From: Streptomyces sp. RFCAC02
GTDB taxonomy: Bacteria > Actinomycetota > Actinomycetes > Streptomycetales > Streptomycetaceae
Length of the DNA stretch: 64,000 nt
NCBI RefSeq assembly: GCF_004193175.1
Contig: NZ_SAUH01000001.1
Coordinates: 3,619,001-3,683,000, forward strand
Reading direction: 5' to 3'
In this document: one piece after another, positions 46,725 to 57,518 of the stretch
How the letters are laid out: each line of letters starts with the position of its first letter
How positions within the stretch are numbered: the stretch's first letter is position 1
Translations under genes and position numbers: made by a program
The notes under the pieces: generated by a model
Seen by the model: the letters and a program-made list of their open reading frames with translations, nothing else
Databases searched by the model: none
Told to the model about the DNA's origin: nothing

Positions 46725-47336
46725 TCAGGGCACGACGACGACGGTGGTGCCCGCCTCGGCGAACTGCCACATCGCGGCCCCGTCCGCCCGGCTCTGCCGG
46801 ATGCCGCCCGTGCGCTGCTCACCGTCGGGGTCGGGCGTCGAGCCGTCCGTGGCGGCGGAGAAGCCGAAGACGACGCCGTCCGCGTCCTGGTGGAAGATCA
46901 CGGCATGCTCCATCGGCACCCCGTCCGAGCCGGTGCCCGCCGGGTTGCGCGAGGTGACGGCGTACTCGCCGGGCTCCGGGCTGACCGAGCTGGGGAACAC
47001 CTCGAACGTCCCGGTGACCTGCTCGCCGCCGTCCTCGTCGGTGTCCACCAGCCACACGCGCCGCTGTTCGAGCGCGTACACGACGCGGCGGCCCGCGCCG
47101 GAGTCCTCGGGGAGCGCGGTCGGGGACGGCTCGTCGGCGTCCTCGCCGCTGCCCTGCCCCCCGTCCTGCCCGCCGGCCGCGTCCGCCGACGGCGACTCGG
47201 ACGGGGGCGCGGCGGCGGCCGGCCGGTCCTCGGCGGCCGACGCCTGGTACGCGAAGAACGCCACGACGGCGAGCGCGGCGGCCGTCAGCGCGGTGACGAA
47301 GAAGCCGGAGCCGGAACCGGAGGTGTGGCGCGCCAC
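46725..47336 (-). CDS. Membrane-anchored YkuD-like protein without catalytic cysteine
   Basis: A 203-residue protein: an N-terminal signal anchor (about 10-34), a Pro/Ser/Gly-rich linker (35-80), then a domain resembling L,D-transpeptidases. It has RVWLVDTDEDGGEQVTGTF, a histidine in MEHAVIFHQD, and GGIRQSRADGAAMWQFAEAG. In true L,D-transpeptidases the last block is S.GCIR; here the catalytic Cys is Gly. It is probably a non-catalytic wall-associated protein. It is the only minus-strand gene within the tsa cluster. Confidence 0.65.
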   Translation of the reverse strand: MARHTSGSGSGFFVTALTAAALAVVAFFAYQASAAEDRPAAAAPPSESPSADAAGGQDGGQGSGEDADEPSPTALPEDSGAGRRVVYALEQRRVWLVDTDEDGGEQVTGTFEVFPSSVSPEPGEYAVTSRNPAGTGSDGVPMEHAVIFHQDADGVVFGFSAATDGSTPDPDGEQRTGGIRQSRADGAAMWQFAEAGTTVVVVP

Positions 47337-47462
47337 GATCGACCTGCCTGCCTTTCGGGACGGCGTCCCCGGGGACGCCGGGGGACGTCTCGGACCGTCC
47401 TTGACCGTCCGCCGACGCTACCAGGGACCGGCGGCCCCGGCGGGGAGCCGTACCCTTGCAGC

Positions 47463-48131
47463 GTGCTGCTGCTCGCCCTTGACACCGCCACGCCCGCCGT
47501 CACCGCCGCCCTCCACGACGGCCGCCGCGTCCTCGCCGAGGCCGGCGGGACCGACGCGCGCCGGCACGGCGAGCTGCTGCTCCCGGCGGTCGACCGCGCG
47601 CTGCGGGAGGCGGGGCGCGCCCTGGGCAAGGTGACGGCCGTCGCCGTCGGCACCGGCCCCGGCCCGTACACCGGGCTGCGCGTCGGGCTGGCGACGGCCG
47701 CGGCGCTCGGCACGGCGCTCGGTATCCCGGTGCACGGCGTGGGGTCGCTCGACGCCCTCGCGTACGGCGCGGGCCTCGCCGGGCTCGAAGGGCCGTTCAC
47801 CGTCGCCACGGACGCCCGCCGCAAGGAGGTGTACTGGGCGCGCTTCGCCGACGCCCGTACGCGCCTGGACGGCCCGGCCGTCGCCAGGGCCGCCGACCTC
47901 CCGGCGGACGCGCGGGCGCTGACCGCCGTGGGCGCCGGCGCCGCGCTGTACCGGGACGCGTTCGCCACCGTGCGGGACGACCTGCCCGCCCACGTGTCGG
48001 CCGCCGCCCTCGCGTCGCTCGCGGCCGAGCGGCTGGCGGCGGGCGACCCCCTCGACGCCCCGCGCCCCCAGTACCTCCGCCGCCCCGACGCGAAGGTGCC
48101 GGCGGGCTACAAGGCGGTCACCCGCGCATGA
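47463..48131 (+). CDS. tsaB: tRNA t6A biosynthesis dimerisation protein
   Basis: A 222-residue ASKHA-fold partner of TsaD in t6A formation. LLALDTATPAVTAAL at the start and VAVGTGPGPYTGLRVGLATA are typical. GTG start. Overlaps rimI by 4 nt (ATGA). Confidence 0.95.
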   Translation: MLLLALDTATPAVTAALHDGRRVLAEAGGTDARRHGELLLPAVDRALREAGRALGKVTAVAVGTGPGPYTGLRVGLATAAALGTALGIPVHGVGSLDALAYGAGLAGLEGPFTVATDARRKEVYWARFADARTRLDGPAVARAADLPADARALTAVGAGAALYRDAFATVRDDLPAHVSAAALASLAAERLAAGDPLDAPRPQYLRRPDAKVPAGYKAVTRA

Positions 48132-48634
48132 GCGGCGATGTCGTGCTGCGGGAGATGCGCTGGTGGGACATCGGGGCCGTGCTCGGCCTGGAGGCCGAGC
48201 TGTTCCCCGACGACGCCTGGTCGGCCGCCATGTTCTGGAACGAACTGGCCGCCGCGCGGGGCACCGCCCCGACCCGCCGCTACCTCGTCGCCGAGCGCCC
48301 CGACGGCCGTCTCGCCGGCTACGGCGGCCTCGGCGTCGCCGGGGACACGGGCGACGTCCTCACCATCGGCGTCACGGGCGCCCACGAGGGGACGGGCCTT
48401 GGCTCCCGCCTGCTGGCCGCGCTGCTGTCGGCGGCGGGCGGCTTCGGCTGCCGCGAGGTCCTCCTGGAGGTCCGCCGCGACAACGCCCGCGCCCAGGCCC
48501 TGTACACCCGCTTCGGTTTCCGCACGATCGGCGTGCGCCGGGGCTACTACCAGCCGGGCAACATCGACGCCTTCGTCATGCGCCGCGACCTGGCCCACGA
48601 CCGGAACGAGGAGACGACCCCACGGCATGGCTGA
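48128..48634 (+). CDS. rimI: Ribosomal-protein-alanine N-acetyltransferase
   Basis: A 168-residue GNAT enzyme, by position and sequence the RimI that acetylates ribosomal protein S18. Acetyl-CoA loop GTGLGSRLL is only slightly changed from Q/RxxGxG/A, and [18 protein letters not shown] is the conserved end. Overlaps tsaD by 8 nt. Confidence 0.9.
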   Translation: MSGDVVLREMRWWDIGAVLGLEAELFPDDAWSAAMFWNELAAARGTAPTRRYLVAERPDGRLAGYGGLGVAGDTGDVLTIGVTGAHEGTGLGSRLLAALLSAAGGFGCREVLLEVRRDNARAQALYTRFGFRTIGVRRGYYQPGNIDAFVMRRDLAHDRNEETTPRHG

Positions 48635-49682
48635 CGAACCCCTGGTCCTCGGCATCGAGACCTCCTGCGACGAGACCGGCGTCGGCATCGTGCGGGGCAC
48701 GACCCTGCTGGCCGACGCGGTCGCCTCCAGCGTGGACGACCACGCCCGCTACGGCGGCGTCGTCCCGGAGATCGCGAGCCGCGCCCACCTGGAGGCCATG
48801 GTCCCCACGATCGAGCGGGCCCTGGCCGACGCGAAGGTCGCCGCGAGCGACCTGGACGCGATCGCCGTCACCGCGGGACCCGGGCTCGCCGGCGCCCTGC
48901 TGGTCGGCGTCACGGCGGCCAAGGCGTACGCGTACGCCCTCGGCAAGCCCCTGTACGGCGTGAACCACCTGGCGTCGCACATCTGCGTCGACCAGCTCGA
49001 ACACGGCCCGCTGCCGCAGCCCACGATGGCGCTCCTCGTCTCCGGGGGGCACTCGTCGCTGCTCCTCGCCCCCGACATCACGCACGACGTGCGGCCGCTC
49101 GGCGCGACGATCGACGACGCGGCGGGCGAGGCGTTCGACAAGGTGGCGCGGGTGCTGGGGCTCGGCTTCCCCGGCGGCCCGGTGATCGACCGGCTGGCGC
49201 GGGAGGGCGATCCGCGCGCCATCGCGTTCCCGCGCGGGCTGACGGGGCCGCGGGACGCGCCGTTCGACTTCTCGTTCTCCGGGCTGAAGACGGCCGTGGC
49301 GCGCTGGGTGGAGACGCGGCGTGCTGCGGGCGAGCCGGTGCCGGTCGCCGACGTGGCGGCGTCGTTCCAGGAGGCGGTGACGGACGTGCTGACCCGCAAG
49401 GCGATCAAGGCGTGCCGCGCCGAGGGCGTCGACCACCTCATGATCGGCGGCGGTGTCGCGGCCAACTCGCGGCTGCGCGCCATGGCGGAGGAACGGTGCG
49501 CCGACGCCGGGATCGTCCTGCGGGTGCCGCGCCCCGGGCTGTGCACGGACAACGGCGCGATGGTCGCGGCGCTCGGCGCCGAGATGGTCGCCCGGGGGCG
49601 CACGCCCTCGGCGCTCGACCTGCCCGCCGACTCCTCCCTGCCGGTGACCGAACCGCACGTTCCGGCGGGGAGCGGCCACTGA
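48627..49682 (+). CDS. tsaD: tRNA N6-threonylcarbamoyltransferase
   Basis: A 351-residue catalytic subunit of t6A synthesis. [12 protein letters not shown] at the start, metal-binding histidines in [15 protein letters not shown] and [20 protein letters not shown] are all intact. Start ATG 48627. Stop shares a base with the next start (TGATG). Confidence 0.97.
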   Translation: MADEPLVLGIETSCDETGVGIVRGTTLLADAVASSVDDHARYGGVVPEIASRAHLEAMVPTIERALADAKVAASDLDAIAVTAGPGLAGALLVGVTAAKAYAYALGKPLYGVNHLASHICVDQLEHGPLPQPTMALLVSGGHSSLLLAPDITHDVRPLGATIDDAAGEAFDKVARVLGLGFPGGPVIDRLAREGDPRAIAFPRGLTGPRDAPFDFSFSGLKTAVARWVETRRAAGEPVPVADVAASFQEAVTDVLTRKAIKACRAEGVDHLMIGGGVAANSRLRAMAEERCADAGIVLRVPRPGLCTDNGAMVAALGAEMVARGRTPSALDLPADSSLPVTEPHVPAGSGH

Positions 49683-49933
49683 TGGCGGCCGTCACGCTGA
49701 TGTGGGAGGCGCGCGCGGCGGCCGGCCGGGGCGCGGAGCTGCTGGCCTGGGCGCGGGAGCGGTCGCTGACGCCGGCCCCGGAGCGGCGGGAGACGTTCCG
49801 GGCGGCGCCGGACCGGGTGCTGGTCCTCACCTGGTGGCCGGACGGCGCGGAGCCGGCCGAGCTTCCCGACCCGCCGGCGTCGCTGCTGCACCGCCCGGTG
49901 CACCGCTGGCGGTTCGAGCCGGTCCCCGGCTGA
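49682..49933 (+). CDS. Small hypothetical protein, possibly monooxygenase-like
   Basis: An 83-residue protein coupled to tsaD by a one-base overlap. The pattern (VTLMWEARAAAGRGAELLAWARE and VLVLTWW) suggests an antibiotic-biosynthesis-monooxygenase-type alpha/beta barrel. Function unknown; the fold assignment is weak. Confidence 0.65.
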   Translation: MAAVTLMWEARAAAGRGAELLAWARERSLTPAPERRETFRAAPDRVLVLTWWPDGAEPAELPDPPASLLHRPVHRWRFEPVPG

Positions 49934-50008
49934 CGGCCGCAGCGGGCGCGGCGGCCCCGGGGCGTGCATGATGGTGATCCGCTCGCCGGACCTCGGACCG
50001 GAGGTGCC

Positions 50009-50380
50009 ATGACTTTGCGGATGACACTGCGCGCGATCATGCTCGACTGCCCCGACCCGCCGGCGCTGGCGGCGTTCTACCAGCGGGCCACCGGTTGGGA
50101 GACCCACCCGGAGTCCACCGCCGAATTCATCGGACTCGCCGGTGAGGGCGGCCTGTTCATCGGCTTCCAGCGGGTCGACGGCTACCGCGCTCCGCACTGG
50201 CCCGACCAGACCGTGCCCCAGCAGATCCACCTCGACTTCGAGGTCGACGACCTGGACGAGGCGGAGGCACGGCTGCTGACCCTGGGGGCGGCCAAACCGC
50301 CCCACCAGCCCGCCCCGGACCGTTGGCGGGTCCTGACAGACCCAGCGGGCCACCCGTTCTGCCTGCTGCCCCGGCGTTAG
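50009..50380 (+). CDS. VOC family (glyoxalase/bleomycin-resistance) protein
   Basis: A 123-residue single VOC-domain protein. Pattern IMLDCPDPPALAAFYQRATGWE, then QIHLDFEVDDLDEAEARLLTLGA and DPAGHPFCLL. Family members bind or transform small molecules at a metal site; this one has no assigned substrate. ATG with GGAGG upstream. Confidence 0.88.
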   Translation: MTLRMTLRAIMLDCPDPPALAAFYQRATGWETHPESTAEFIGLAGEGGLFIGFQRVDGYRAPHWPDQTVPQQIHLDFEVDDLDEAEARLLTLGAAKPPHQPAPDRWRVLTDPAGHPFCLLPRR

Positions 50381-50388
50381 GGCCTGCC

Positions 50389-50422
50389 CGGCGGGGCGTC
50401 CCGTCGCCACGGCACCCCGCCG
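50389..50422. terminator. Hairpin between the VOC gene and the DUF4276-type gene
   Basis: 8-bp inverted repeat CGGCGGGG (50389-50396) and CCCCGCCG (50415-50422) between convergent genes. Moderate strength only. Confidence 0.45.
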
Positions 50423-50444
50423 CGGTGCGGAGAACGAGCGCTGG

Positions 50445-51077
50445 TCATCCGCGCAGGTGCTCGAACGCCTCGTCGAGGTCACTGACGAAATCCCGCCACG
50501 ACGGAAGACAGGCCACCGGCCCTTCGGGATCCAGCAGTTCGAGCATGCGCAGCCGGTGCTGCGGGAATCGCTTCTGGAACTGGGCAAGGCGACGCCCTTT
50601 GTACTCGCTTGCCCGTGCGAGCGAGTCCTTGAGCAGTTGCTTGGGGTCAGTGACCCTTTCCGCCGCAGTGCCTTGGGGGAGATCGAGGGTGACACGACCG
50701 CGTGGATTCTCGGCGACCTGGCGCAGACATGCCTCATCGAGAAGCAGCCAGGCTTCGAGCATGCGGACAGGTACCACGGCCACGTGCCGGAGGCCGGGCC
50801 ACTCCGCGCGCACTGCTTCTTCGATCTCGACCCGGCGGTGTCGGGCGGGACCCCGGTCGGCATCCCGTTGCACCACCACCAAGTCATACGTGCCGTTCAA
50901 ATCACGGGCCGCTCGCAGTTTGTCCCGGACGGAATGGCCGATCGGCAGCCGCAGCAGGCCGAAGTCGGGGACAGTGATCGAGACATGGAGACCCTTGCGC
51001 GCGGCAATGGATTCGATGTGCGGCACGAGGCCGTTGTCACTGCTGCCCTCGCCGATGAACAGGACATGAGCGGTCAC
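50445..51077 (-). CDS. TOPRIM-like DUF4276-type protein, partner of an AAA ATPase
   Basis: A 210-residue protein. FIGEGSSDNGL near residues 7-17 supplies an acidic first motif (Glu10, Asp14). VVQRDADRG near 68-76 gives a DxD motif (72-74), and MLEAWLLLDE follows near 106-115. This arrangement is that of a TOPRIM nuclease core and of the uncharacterised DUF4276 family. GTG start overlaps the ATPase stop by 4 nt, so both are made together. Lower GC than neighbours (38 of 60 bases in the line at 50521). Inferred to be the effector of a two-part defence system. Confidence 0.75.
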   Translation of the reverse strand: MTAHVLFIGEGSSDNGLVPHIESIAARKGLHVSITVPDFGLLRLPIGHSVRDKLRAARDLNGTYDLVVVQRDADRGPARHRRVEIEEAVRAEWPGLRHVAVVPVRMLEAWLLLDEACLRQVAENPRGRVTLDLPQGTAAERVTDPKQLLKDSLARASEYKGRRLAQFQKRFPQHRLRMLELLDPEGPVACLPSWRDFVSDLDEAFEHLRG

Positions 51078-52489
51078 GCGACCCCCCAGTCGAGAGTGAG
51101 CTGCGCTCCGACGGGGGTGGTGAGGTACGGCAGGACGTCGGCCTTTGTCACGAAGTCGCTGCCGCCCCTCGTCGTCCGCCACGTCTCGGCGAGTGGACGC
51201 AGACGCAGCGCTCGGTTCAGCGAGCCGTTCTCGGACTGGTGAATCGCGGTGTCGGCGAACAGGAGGTCCTCGGGATTGACGAGCTGCACGACGCCGGGGG
51301 AGTGCGTGTTGATCAGTACCTGCCGGAACGGGTTGTCCGTCCCGGGTTCCTCCGTCGGGTCGACGGCAAGGTCCTGGACGAGGTCGACCATGGCGTTGAG
51401 GTTCGCGGGATGAATACCGTTCTCGGGCTCCTCCATGCAGATCAGACCGCGCACGGACGTGTCTTCCAGCAGGACGCACAGAGCCAGGAAGCGCAGGGTG
51501 CCCTCGGACAGGCTGCGTGCGGGCAGCGTCATGCCGGCCACCTCGCGCACGTTGACTGTGAGAAGCTCCCGGACCTCGTCCTGATCGACGTCCAGATCGC
51601 GGATATGGATACCCGTCAGGTCCGAGAGGCGCCCCGCGACTCTCGCGTACACCTGGCCTGGGTCCGCGTCGGGGGTGCCATGGGCCACCCGGAAGAGCGT
51701 CGCGGGCAAGTGGGAGCCGTCAGCGCCCATCACCTGCGGGTCGACGTACCGGTCGGACCTGCGCAGAGCCGATGGCTCAAGAGCGAGCCGTCGCCATGAC
51801 TGCATCTCGCGGCGAGCCGCCAGGATGGTGGGGTCGTCACTGCTGGTGATGGTGGAGACGACGGTCGCGGGCGCCCGGGACGCCGCGGCCGGCTTGGGCT
51901 GACCCCGGCTGCCACCGTCCTGATGGATCCTGACGACCGACTCACCGGCTTCGTTCGTCGTCGAGATGAAGGGGGCGCCGCTGCGGTGACCCTGGATCAC
52001 GACGTTGCGGAACTGTTTCGCGCTGTGGCGGAACAGGAGGTGCTGGGGGGCCTTGCCCTTCGTGATGTGGCTCAGCGTCTCGTGCAGGAGGGTGAGCCGA
52101 CCGAATCGGTCCAGGCCGGACGGTTCCTGGTAGCCCACCTCGAGCTCATATCGCAGGAACGTGGTCGTGGCCTTCGCCGCCCGGCCGAAGTCGTCCTCCG
52201 TGTGCAGCGGGACGATCATCTCGGCGGCGAACTTCATCCGGTGATGGCCGGGCGCGAAGCCCTTCCAGAAGAGGTCACGGGGGTCGCCATGACGCTCGCC
52301 GTGCACGCCGCGGACTTCCTGCGCCGCCTCCATCATCGACTGGTCGGCGAGCAGGGAGAGGAACTGGATGGCGTCGAAAACGTTCGACTTGCCGGTGCCG
52401 TTCTCTCCTGCGATGCAGGTGAAGGGGCCGAAGTCGATGGACAGGTTCAGCAGGTTCTTGAACCCGTGGACTTCGAGGCGGGTCAGCAT
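51074..52489 (-). CDS. AAA (ABC/OLD/RecF-like) ATPase of a two-gene module
   Basis: A 471-residue ATPase. Start VHGFKNLLNLSIDFGPFTCI with Walker A GENGTGKSN (Lys34) is the RecF/OLD pattern. A long central insert follows, then the ABC signature-like RSLSEGTLRFLAL, Walker B LICMEEPENGIHP and the switch histidine INTHSPG. No nuclease domain is fused; the coupled downstream gene provides a TOPRIM-like one. ATG 52489 with GGAG. Known relatives act in phage defence (OLD, Gabija, PARIS), so a sensing role is inferred. Confidence 0.85.
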   Translation of the reverse strand: MLTRLEVHGFKNLLNLSIDFGPFTCIAGENGTGKSNVFDAIQFLSLLADQSMMEAAQEVRGVHGERHGDPRDLFWKGFAPGHHRMKFAAEMIVPLHTEDDFGRAAKATTTFLRYELEVGYQEPSGLDRFGRLTLLHETLSHITKGKAPQHLLFRHSAKQFRNVVIQGHRSGAPFISTTNEAGESVVRIHQDGGSRGQPKPAAASRAPATVVSTITSSDDPTILAARREMQSWRRLALEPSALRRSDRYVDPQVMGADGSHLPATLFRVAHGTPDADPGQVYARVAGRLSDLTGIHIRDLDVDQDEVRELLTVNVREVAGMTLPARSLSEGTLRFLALCVLLEDTSVRGLICMEEPENGIHPANLNAMVDLVQDLAVDPTEEPGTDNPFRQVLINTHSPGVVQLVNPEDLLFADTAIHQSENGSLNRALRLRPLAETWRTTRGGSDFVTKADVLPYLTTPVGAQLTLDWGVA

Positions 52490-52721
52490 GCTGTCTCCGG
52501 GGGCTCGCCAGGCGGGTTCGACAAGCCTACTTGTGGCGGACGTCACGAGCCTTTGTGCCGGTGGCCCCCACCTGCGCTCGGCCACGCCCGAGTTGTCCCG
52601 GCCGGCGAGTGGACAGCGCTTCCCGTGCCGCCGCTGAGTGATTGCAGGTGATCGGTCGGTCAGGACGCAGCCGGCGTGATTCCGACGCGGGTGGGAAACG
52701 CTCGGGCACGGCCGCGGTGGT

Positions 52722-53978
52722 TCAGCCGGTGGGGTGGCTGTCTCCGTCGGTGGCCGGTGCGGGGTGGCCGACCAGCATCGCCGCCGTGCCCGCGACCCGT
52801 GTCAGGAACACGGTGGCCGAGGCCGGTCCCGGCGGCAGTTTCAGCCGGCGGATCAGTTCCTCCGGCATGAGGGCCGCGCCGCGCTTCTTCACCGTCACGG
52901 TGCCGACGCCGCGGTCGCGCAGGTGGGCGCGCAGCCGTTTCACGTTGAACGGCAGCACGTCGTCCAGCGCGTAGGCCGTGGTGAACGGGTCGGCGGGCGG
53001 CGGGGGGCCGTCCGTCGTGATGTAGGCGATCGTCGGGTCGAGCAGCCGGCCGCCGAGACGCTCGGCCGCCTCCGCGACGAGGTGGGCGCGGATCACGGCG
53101 CCGTCCGGCTCGTGCAGCCAGCGGCCCGGCGGCCCGGCGGGCGCCCGACGCTCTCCGGTGCCGGTGAGGACGGCGCCGCCCGGCAGCAGCGTCGCGGAAC
53201 GCGGTGGCGCGCCGGCGCCCGTGCCGAACCACAGGACGGCCTCCTTCACCTCGCCCCGGTGCGACACCCACTCGGCGACCGCGCCGTCCGGCACCGCCTC
53301 GTGCGGGATGCCGGGGGCGGTCTTCAGGGCGGCGTACGGTACGTGGCGGGCCGCGGCGACGGCCCAGGACAGCGGCGGCAGGTACGCCTCGGGGTCGAAG
53401 ATCCGGCCGCGCCCGCCGCGCCGCGCCGGGTCGGCGAACAGCGCGTCGAACCCGGCGAGACGCGCAGCCGTCCCGATGTCCGTGACGTCGGCGTGCCGCA
53501 CCTCGATGCGGTCGCCGAGCCCGAGGGCCTCGGCGTTCGCCTCGGCCACGGCACAGGTCAGGGGGTCGCGGTCGACGGCGAGGACGGAGATCCCGGCGCG
53601 GGCCAGCGCGATGGCGTCACCGCCGATGCCGCAGCCGAGGTCCGCCAGGTGCCGTACGCCGAGGGCCGCGAACCGGCCGGCGCGCCAGGCGGCGACGGGG
53701 GCGCGCGTCGCCTGCTCCACGCCGCCGGGCGTGAAGTACATGCGTGCCGCGTCGGCGCCGAACTTGGCCGCCGCCCGCTGCCGCAGCCGGGCCTGCGCGA
53801 CCGCGGCCGTGACGAGGGCCGGCGGGTGGGTGCGGCGCAGCCGGGTGACCGCGGCGAGCTCCCCGTCCGGCGGGAGGTCGCGCAGGACGGCCAGGAGGTC
53901 CTGGCCCGTTCCGGTCAGCAGCGCGCGGAACGCGGCGGCGGGGTCGGCGGGGTCGTTCGGTGCAGCCACACGGGTCAT
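52722..53978 (-). CDS. Class I SAM methyltransferase with THUMP-like C-terminus
   Basis: A 418-residue protein. SAM-binding motif HLADLGCGIGGDAIALARAG is near residue 105, followed by VDRDP and the FADPARRGGRGRIFDP active-site loop. The C-terminal region (LPFNVKRLRAHLRDRGVGTVTVKKRGA) is the THUMP-like domain. RNA methylation is likely but the target is unknown. Streptomycetes keep this gene near groES. Start ATG 53978. Confidence 0.85.
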   Translation of the reverse strand: MTRVAAPNDPADPAAAFRALLTGTGQDLLAVLRDLPPDGELAAVTRLRRTHPPALVTAAVAQARLRQRAAAKFGADAARMYFTPGGVEQATRAPVAAWRAGRFAALGVRHLADLGCGIGGDAIALARAGISVLAVDRDPLTCAVAEANAEALGLGDRIEVRHADVTDIGTAARLAGFDALFADPARRGGRGRIFDPEAYLPPLSWAVAAARHVPYAALKTAPGIPHEAVPDGAVAEWVSHRGEVKEAVLWFGTGAGAPPRSATLLPGGAVLTGTGERRAPAGPPGRWLHEPDGAVIRAHLVAEAAERLGGRLLDPTIAYITTDGPPPPADPFTTAYALDDVLPFNVKRLRAHLRDRGVGTVTVKKRGAALMPEELIRRLKLPPGPASATVFLTRVAGTAAMLVGHPAPATDGDSHPTG

Positions 53979-54042
53979 TCTCCCCGGTCGCCCGGACCGG
54001 CGTTCGGGGGCGGGGCGGGCGCCGGTGGCACCATCCCGAACC

Positions 54043-55101
54043 ATGAAGATGATCGGACAAGTACGACAAAACGATCATATGGAAACCGGTGGGGAGAGCA
54101 GGGGGCCGGCCGGGCCGCCCGCACGCCCGGGCCCACGACGGATCCGCCGCTGCCTCGCCCTCGGCGGCGCGGCGATACTCGCGCTCACCTGCGCGGGACC
54201 CGGCCTCCCCGCCCACCTGCTCGGCCTCCGGCAGACGGACGCCGGCCCGGACCACCGCCTGTCCGCCACCGTCGACGGCGCACCCAAGGCGTCCGCCGCC
54301 ACGTCCGTGCCGCTGCTCACCGTCCCGGGGCGGGCGAGCGAGCGGGCCGCCCGCGTGACCGAGGGGTACGCGCGGGCGCTGGAGCGCGAGCACGCCCGGC
54401 GGGTCACCGCCGCCCGCGCCTGGGGGCTGCGCGCCGTCCCCCTGCGCGCCCCGGAGCCGCCGGAGGAGAAGCCGGAACTCACCACCGAGCCCGGGCACAT
54501 CACCGGCCCCGGTCTGCCCCCGGTCATCGTCGGCGTTCCCACCGACGAGAAGATCGTCTTCCTCACCATCGACGACGGCGCCGAGAAGGACCCCGCGCTG
54601 CTGCGCATGCTCGACGACCTCGGCATCCCCTACACCGGCTTCCTCGCCGACGAGGTCGCCCGCGAGGACTACGGCTATTTCCGCGACGCCCTCGCCGACG
54701 GCCACACCGGCCAGAACCACTCGCTCAACCACCGCGAGATGACCCGCCTCAGCTACGCCGAGCAGCTCGCCGAGATCTGCGGCCAGCAGGCCGTGCTCGA
54801 ACGCGAACTCGGGCAGCGCCCCACCCTCTTCCGGCCGCCGTACGGCGCCTACGACGCGAACACCCTCCGCGCCGCCGCCGAGTGCGGCGCCGAGGTCGTC
54901 CCGCTGTGGGCGGAGGAGGCGTTCCCCGACCGGATGGAGTACGGCCGCCCCGACGGCAGGCTGCACCCGGGCGACATCATCCTCACCCACTTCAGGGGCG
55001 AGGGGGAGTGGGACGGCAGCATGACCGACCTGCTCCGGCGCGTCCTCGACACCGTCACCGAACAGGGGTTCGCCATCGCCCGTTTGGAAGACTACGTGTG
55101 A
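54043..55101 (+). CDS. Secreted polysaccharide deacetylase
   Basis: A protein of about 352 residues with an N-terminal membrane or signal segment (RRCLALGGAAILALTCAGPG), a basic linker and a NodB domain. Catalytic residues are visible in FLTIDDGAEKD (Asp-Asp), NHSLNHRE (His-x3-His) and RPPYGAYD. It would remove acetyl groups from cell-wall sugars outside the membrane. Starts at 54043, 54049 and 54079 are all in frame, and none has a clear ribosome-binding site. Confidence 0.88.
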   Translation: MKMIGQVRQNDHMETGGESRGPAGPPARPGPRRIRRCLALGGAAILALTCAGPGLPAHLLGLRQTDAGPDHRLSATVDGAPKASAATSVPLLTVPGRASERAARVTEGYARALEREHARRVTAARAWGLRAVPLRAPEPPEEKPELTTEPGHITGPGLPPVIVGVPTDEKIVFLTIDDGAEKDPALLRMLDDLGIPYTGFLADEVAREDYGYFRDALADGHTGQNHSLNHREMTRLSYAEQLAEICGQQAVLERELGQRPTLFRPPYGAYDANTLRAAAECGAEVVPLWAEEAFPDRMEYGRPDGRLHPGDIILTHFRGEGEWDGSMTDLLRRVLDTVTEQGFAIARLEDYV

Positions 55102-55189
55102 CGTCCCCGCGCGCCGGAGCCGCCGGCGCGCCCGTCGTGACCTGCGGCGCGCCGCCCGGGGCCGGTCCACGGGGCGCGCCGTCGGCGCG

Positions 55190-55216
55190 TTGGCACTCTA
55201 GTTGACTGAGTGCTAA
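55190..55216 (+). promoter_or_regulatory. CIRCE operator 1 of groES-groEL1
   Basis: TTGGCACTC, 9-nt spacer, GAGTGCTAA: a near-perfect HrcA site. Confidence 0.92.
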
Positions 55217-55235
55217 CGGACGCATAGTCTCGACG

Positions 55236-55262
55236 CTGGCACTCTTCATGCGAGAGTGCCAG
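55236..55262 (+). promoter_or_regulatory. CIRCE operator 2 of groES-groEL1
   Basis: CTGGCACTC, 9-nt spacer, GAGTGCCAG: both arms perfectly complementary. It lies 19 nt after operator 1 and about 100 nt before groES. Confidence 0.93.
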
Positions 55263-55363
55263 CTACGCGCGACGGGCGGACTCGGCACCCGCGACGACGG
55301 GTCCACCAGGTCGCCATCCAGCCATAGAAGCCCCGTGAGATCTCCGAAGGGGGAGGTCGGATC

Positions 55364-55669
55364 GTGACGACCGCCAGCAAGGTTGCCATCAAGCCGCTCG
55401 AGGACCGCATCGTGGTCCAGCCGCTCGACGCCGAGCAGACCACGGCCTCGGGCCTGGTCATCCCGGACACCGCCAAGGAGAAGCCCCAGGAGGGCACCGT
55501 CCTTGCCGTCGGCCCCGGCCGCTTCGAGGACGGCAACCGCCTGCCGCTCGACGTGAAGGTCGGCGACGTGGTGCTGTACAGCAAGTACGGCGGCACCGAG
55601 GTCAAGTACAACAACGAGGAGTACCTCGTCCTCTCCGCTCGCGACGTGCTCGCGATCATCGAGAAGTAG
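55364..55669 (+). CDS. groES: 10-kDa co-chaperonin GroES
   Basis: A 101-residue lid of the chaperonin chamber. [13 protein letters not shown] at the start, mobile loop [17 protein letters not shown] and [12 protein letters not shown] all present. GTG start with GGGAGG. First gene of the HrcA-controlled operon with groEL1. Confidence 0.98.
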   Translation: MTTASKVAIKPLEDRIVVQPLDAEQTTASGLVIPDTAKEKPQEGTVLAVGPGRFEDGNRLPLDVKVGDVVLYSKYGGTEVKYNNEEYLVLSARDVLAIIEK

Positions 55670-57436
<1,767 letters not shown>

Positions 57437-57469
57437 ACCGCCGGCCGCCGACCGCGGCCCCGGCGTCCC

Positions 57470-57511
57470 GTGGGGCCGCCCGCTCCCCCGAGGGGGAACG
57501 GGCGGCCCCAC
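57470..57511. terminator. Bidirectional terminator of the groE operon
   Basis: Perfect 13-bp stem (57470-57482 with 57499-57511) enclosing a further 6-bp stem. Convergent genes on both sides. Confidence 0.88.
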
Positions 57512-57518
57512 CGGCCTG

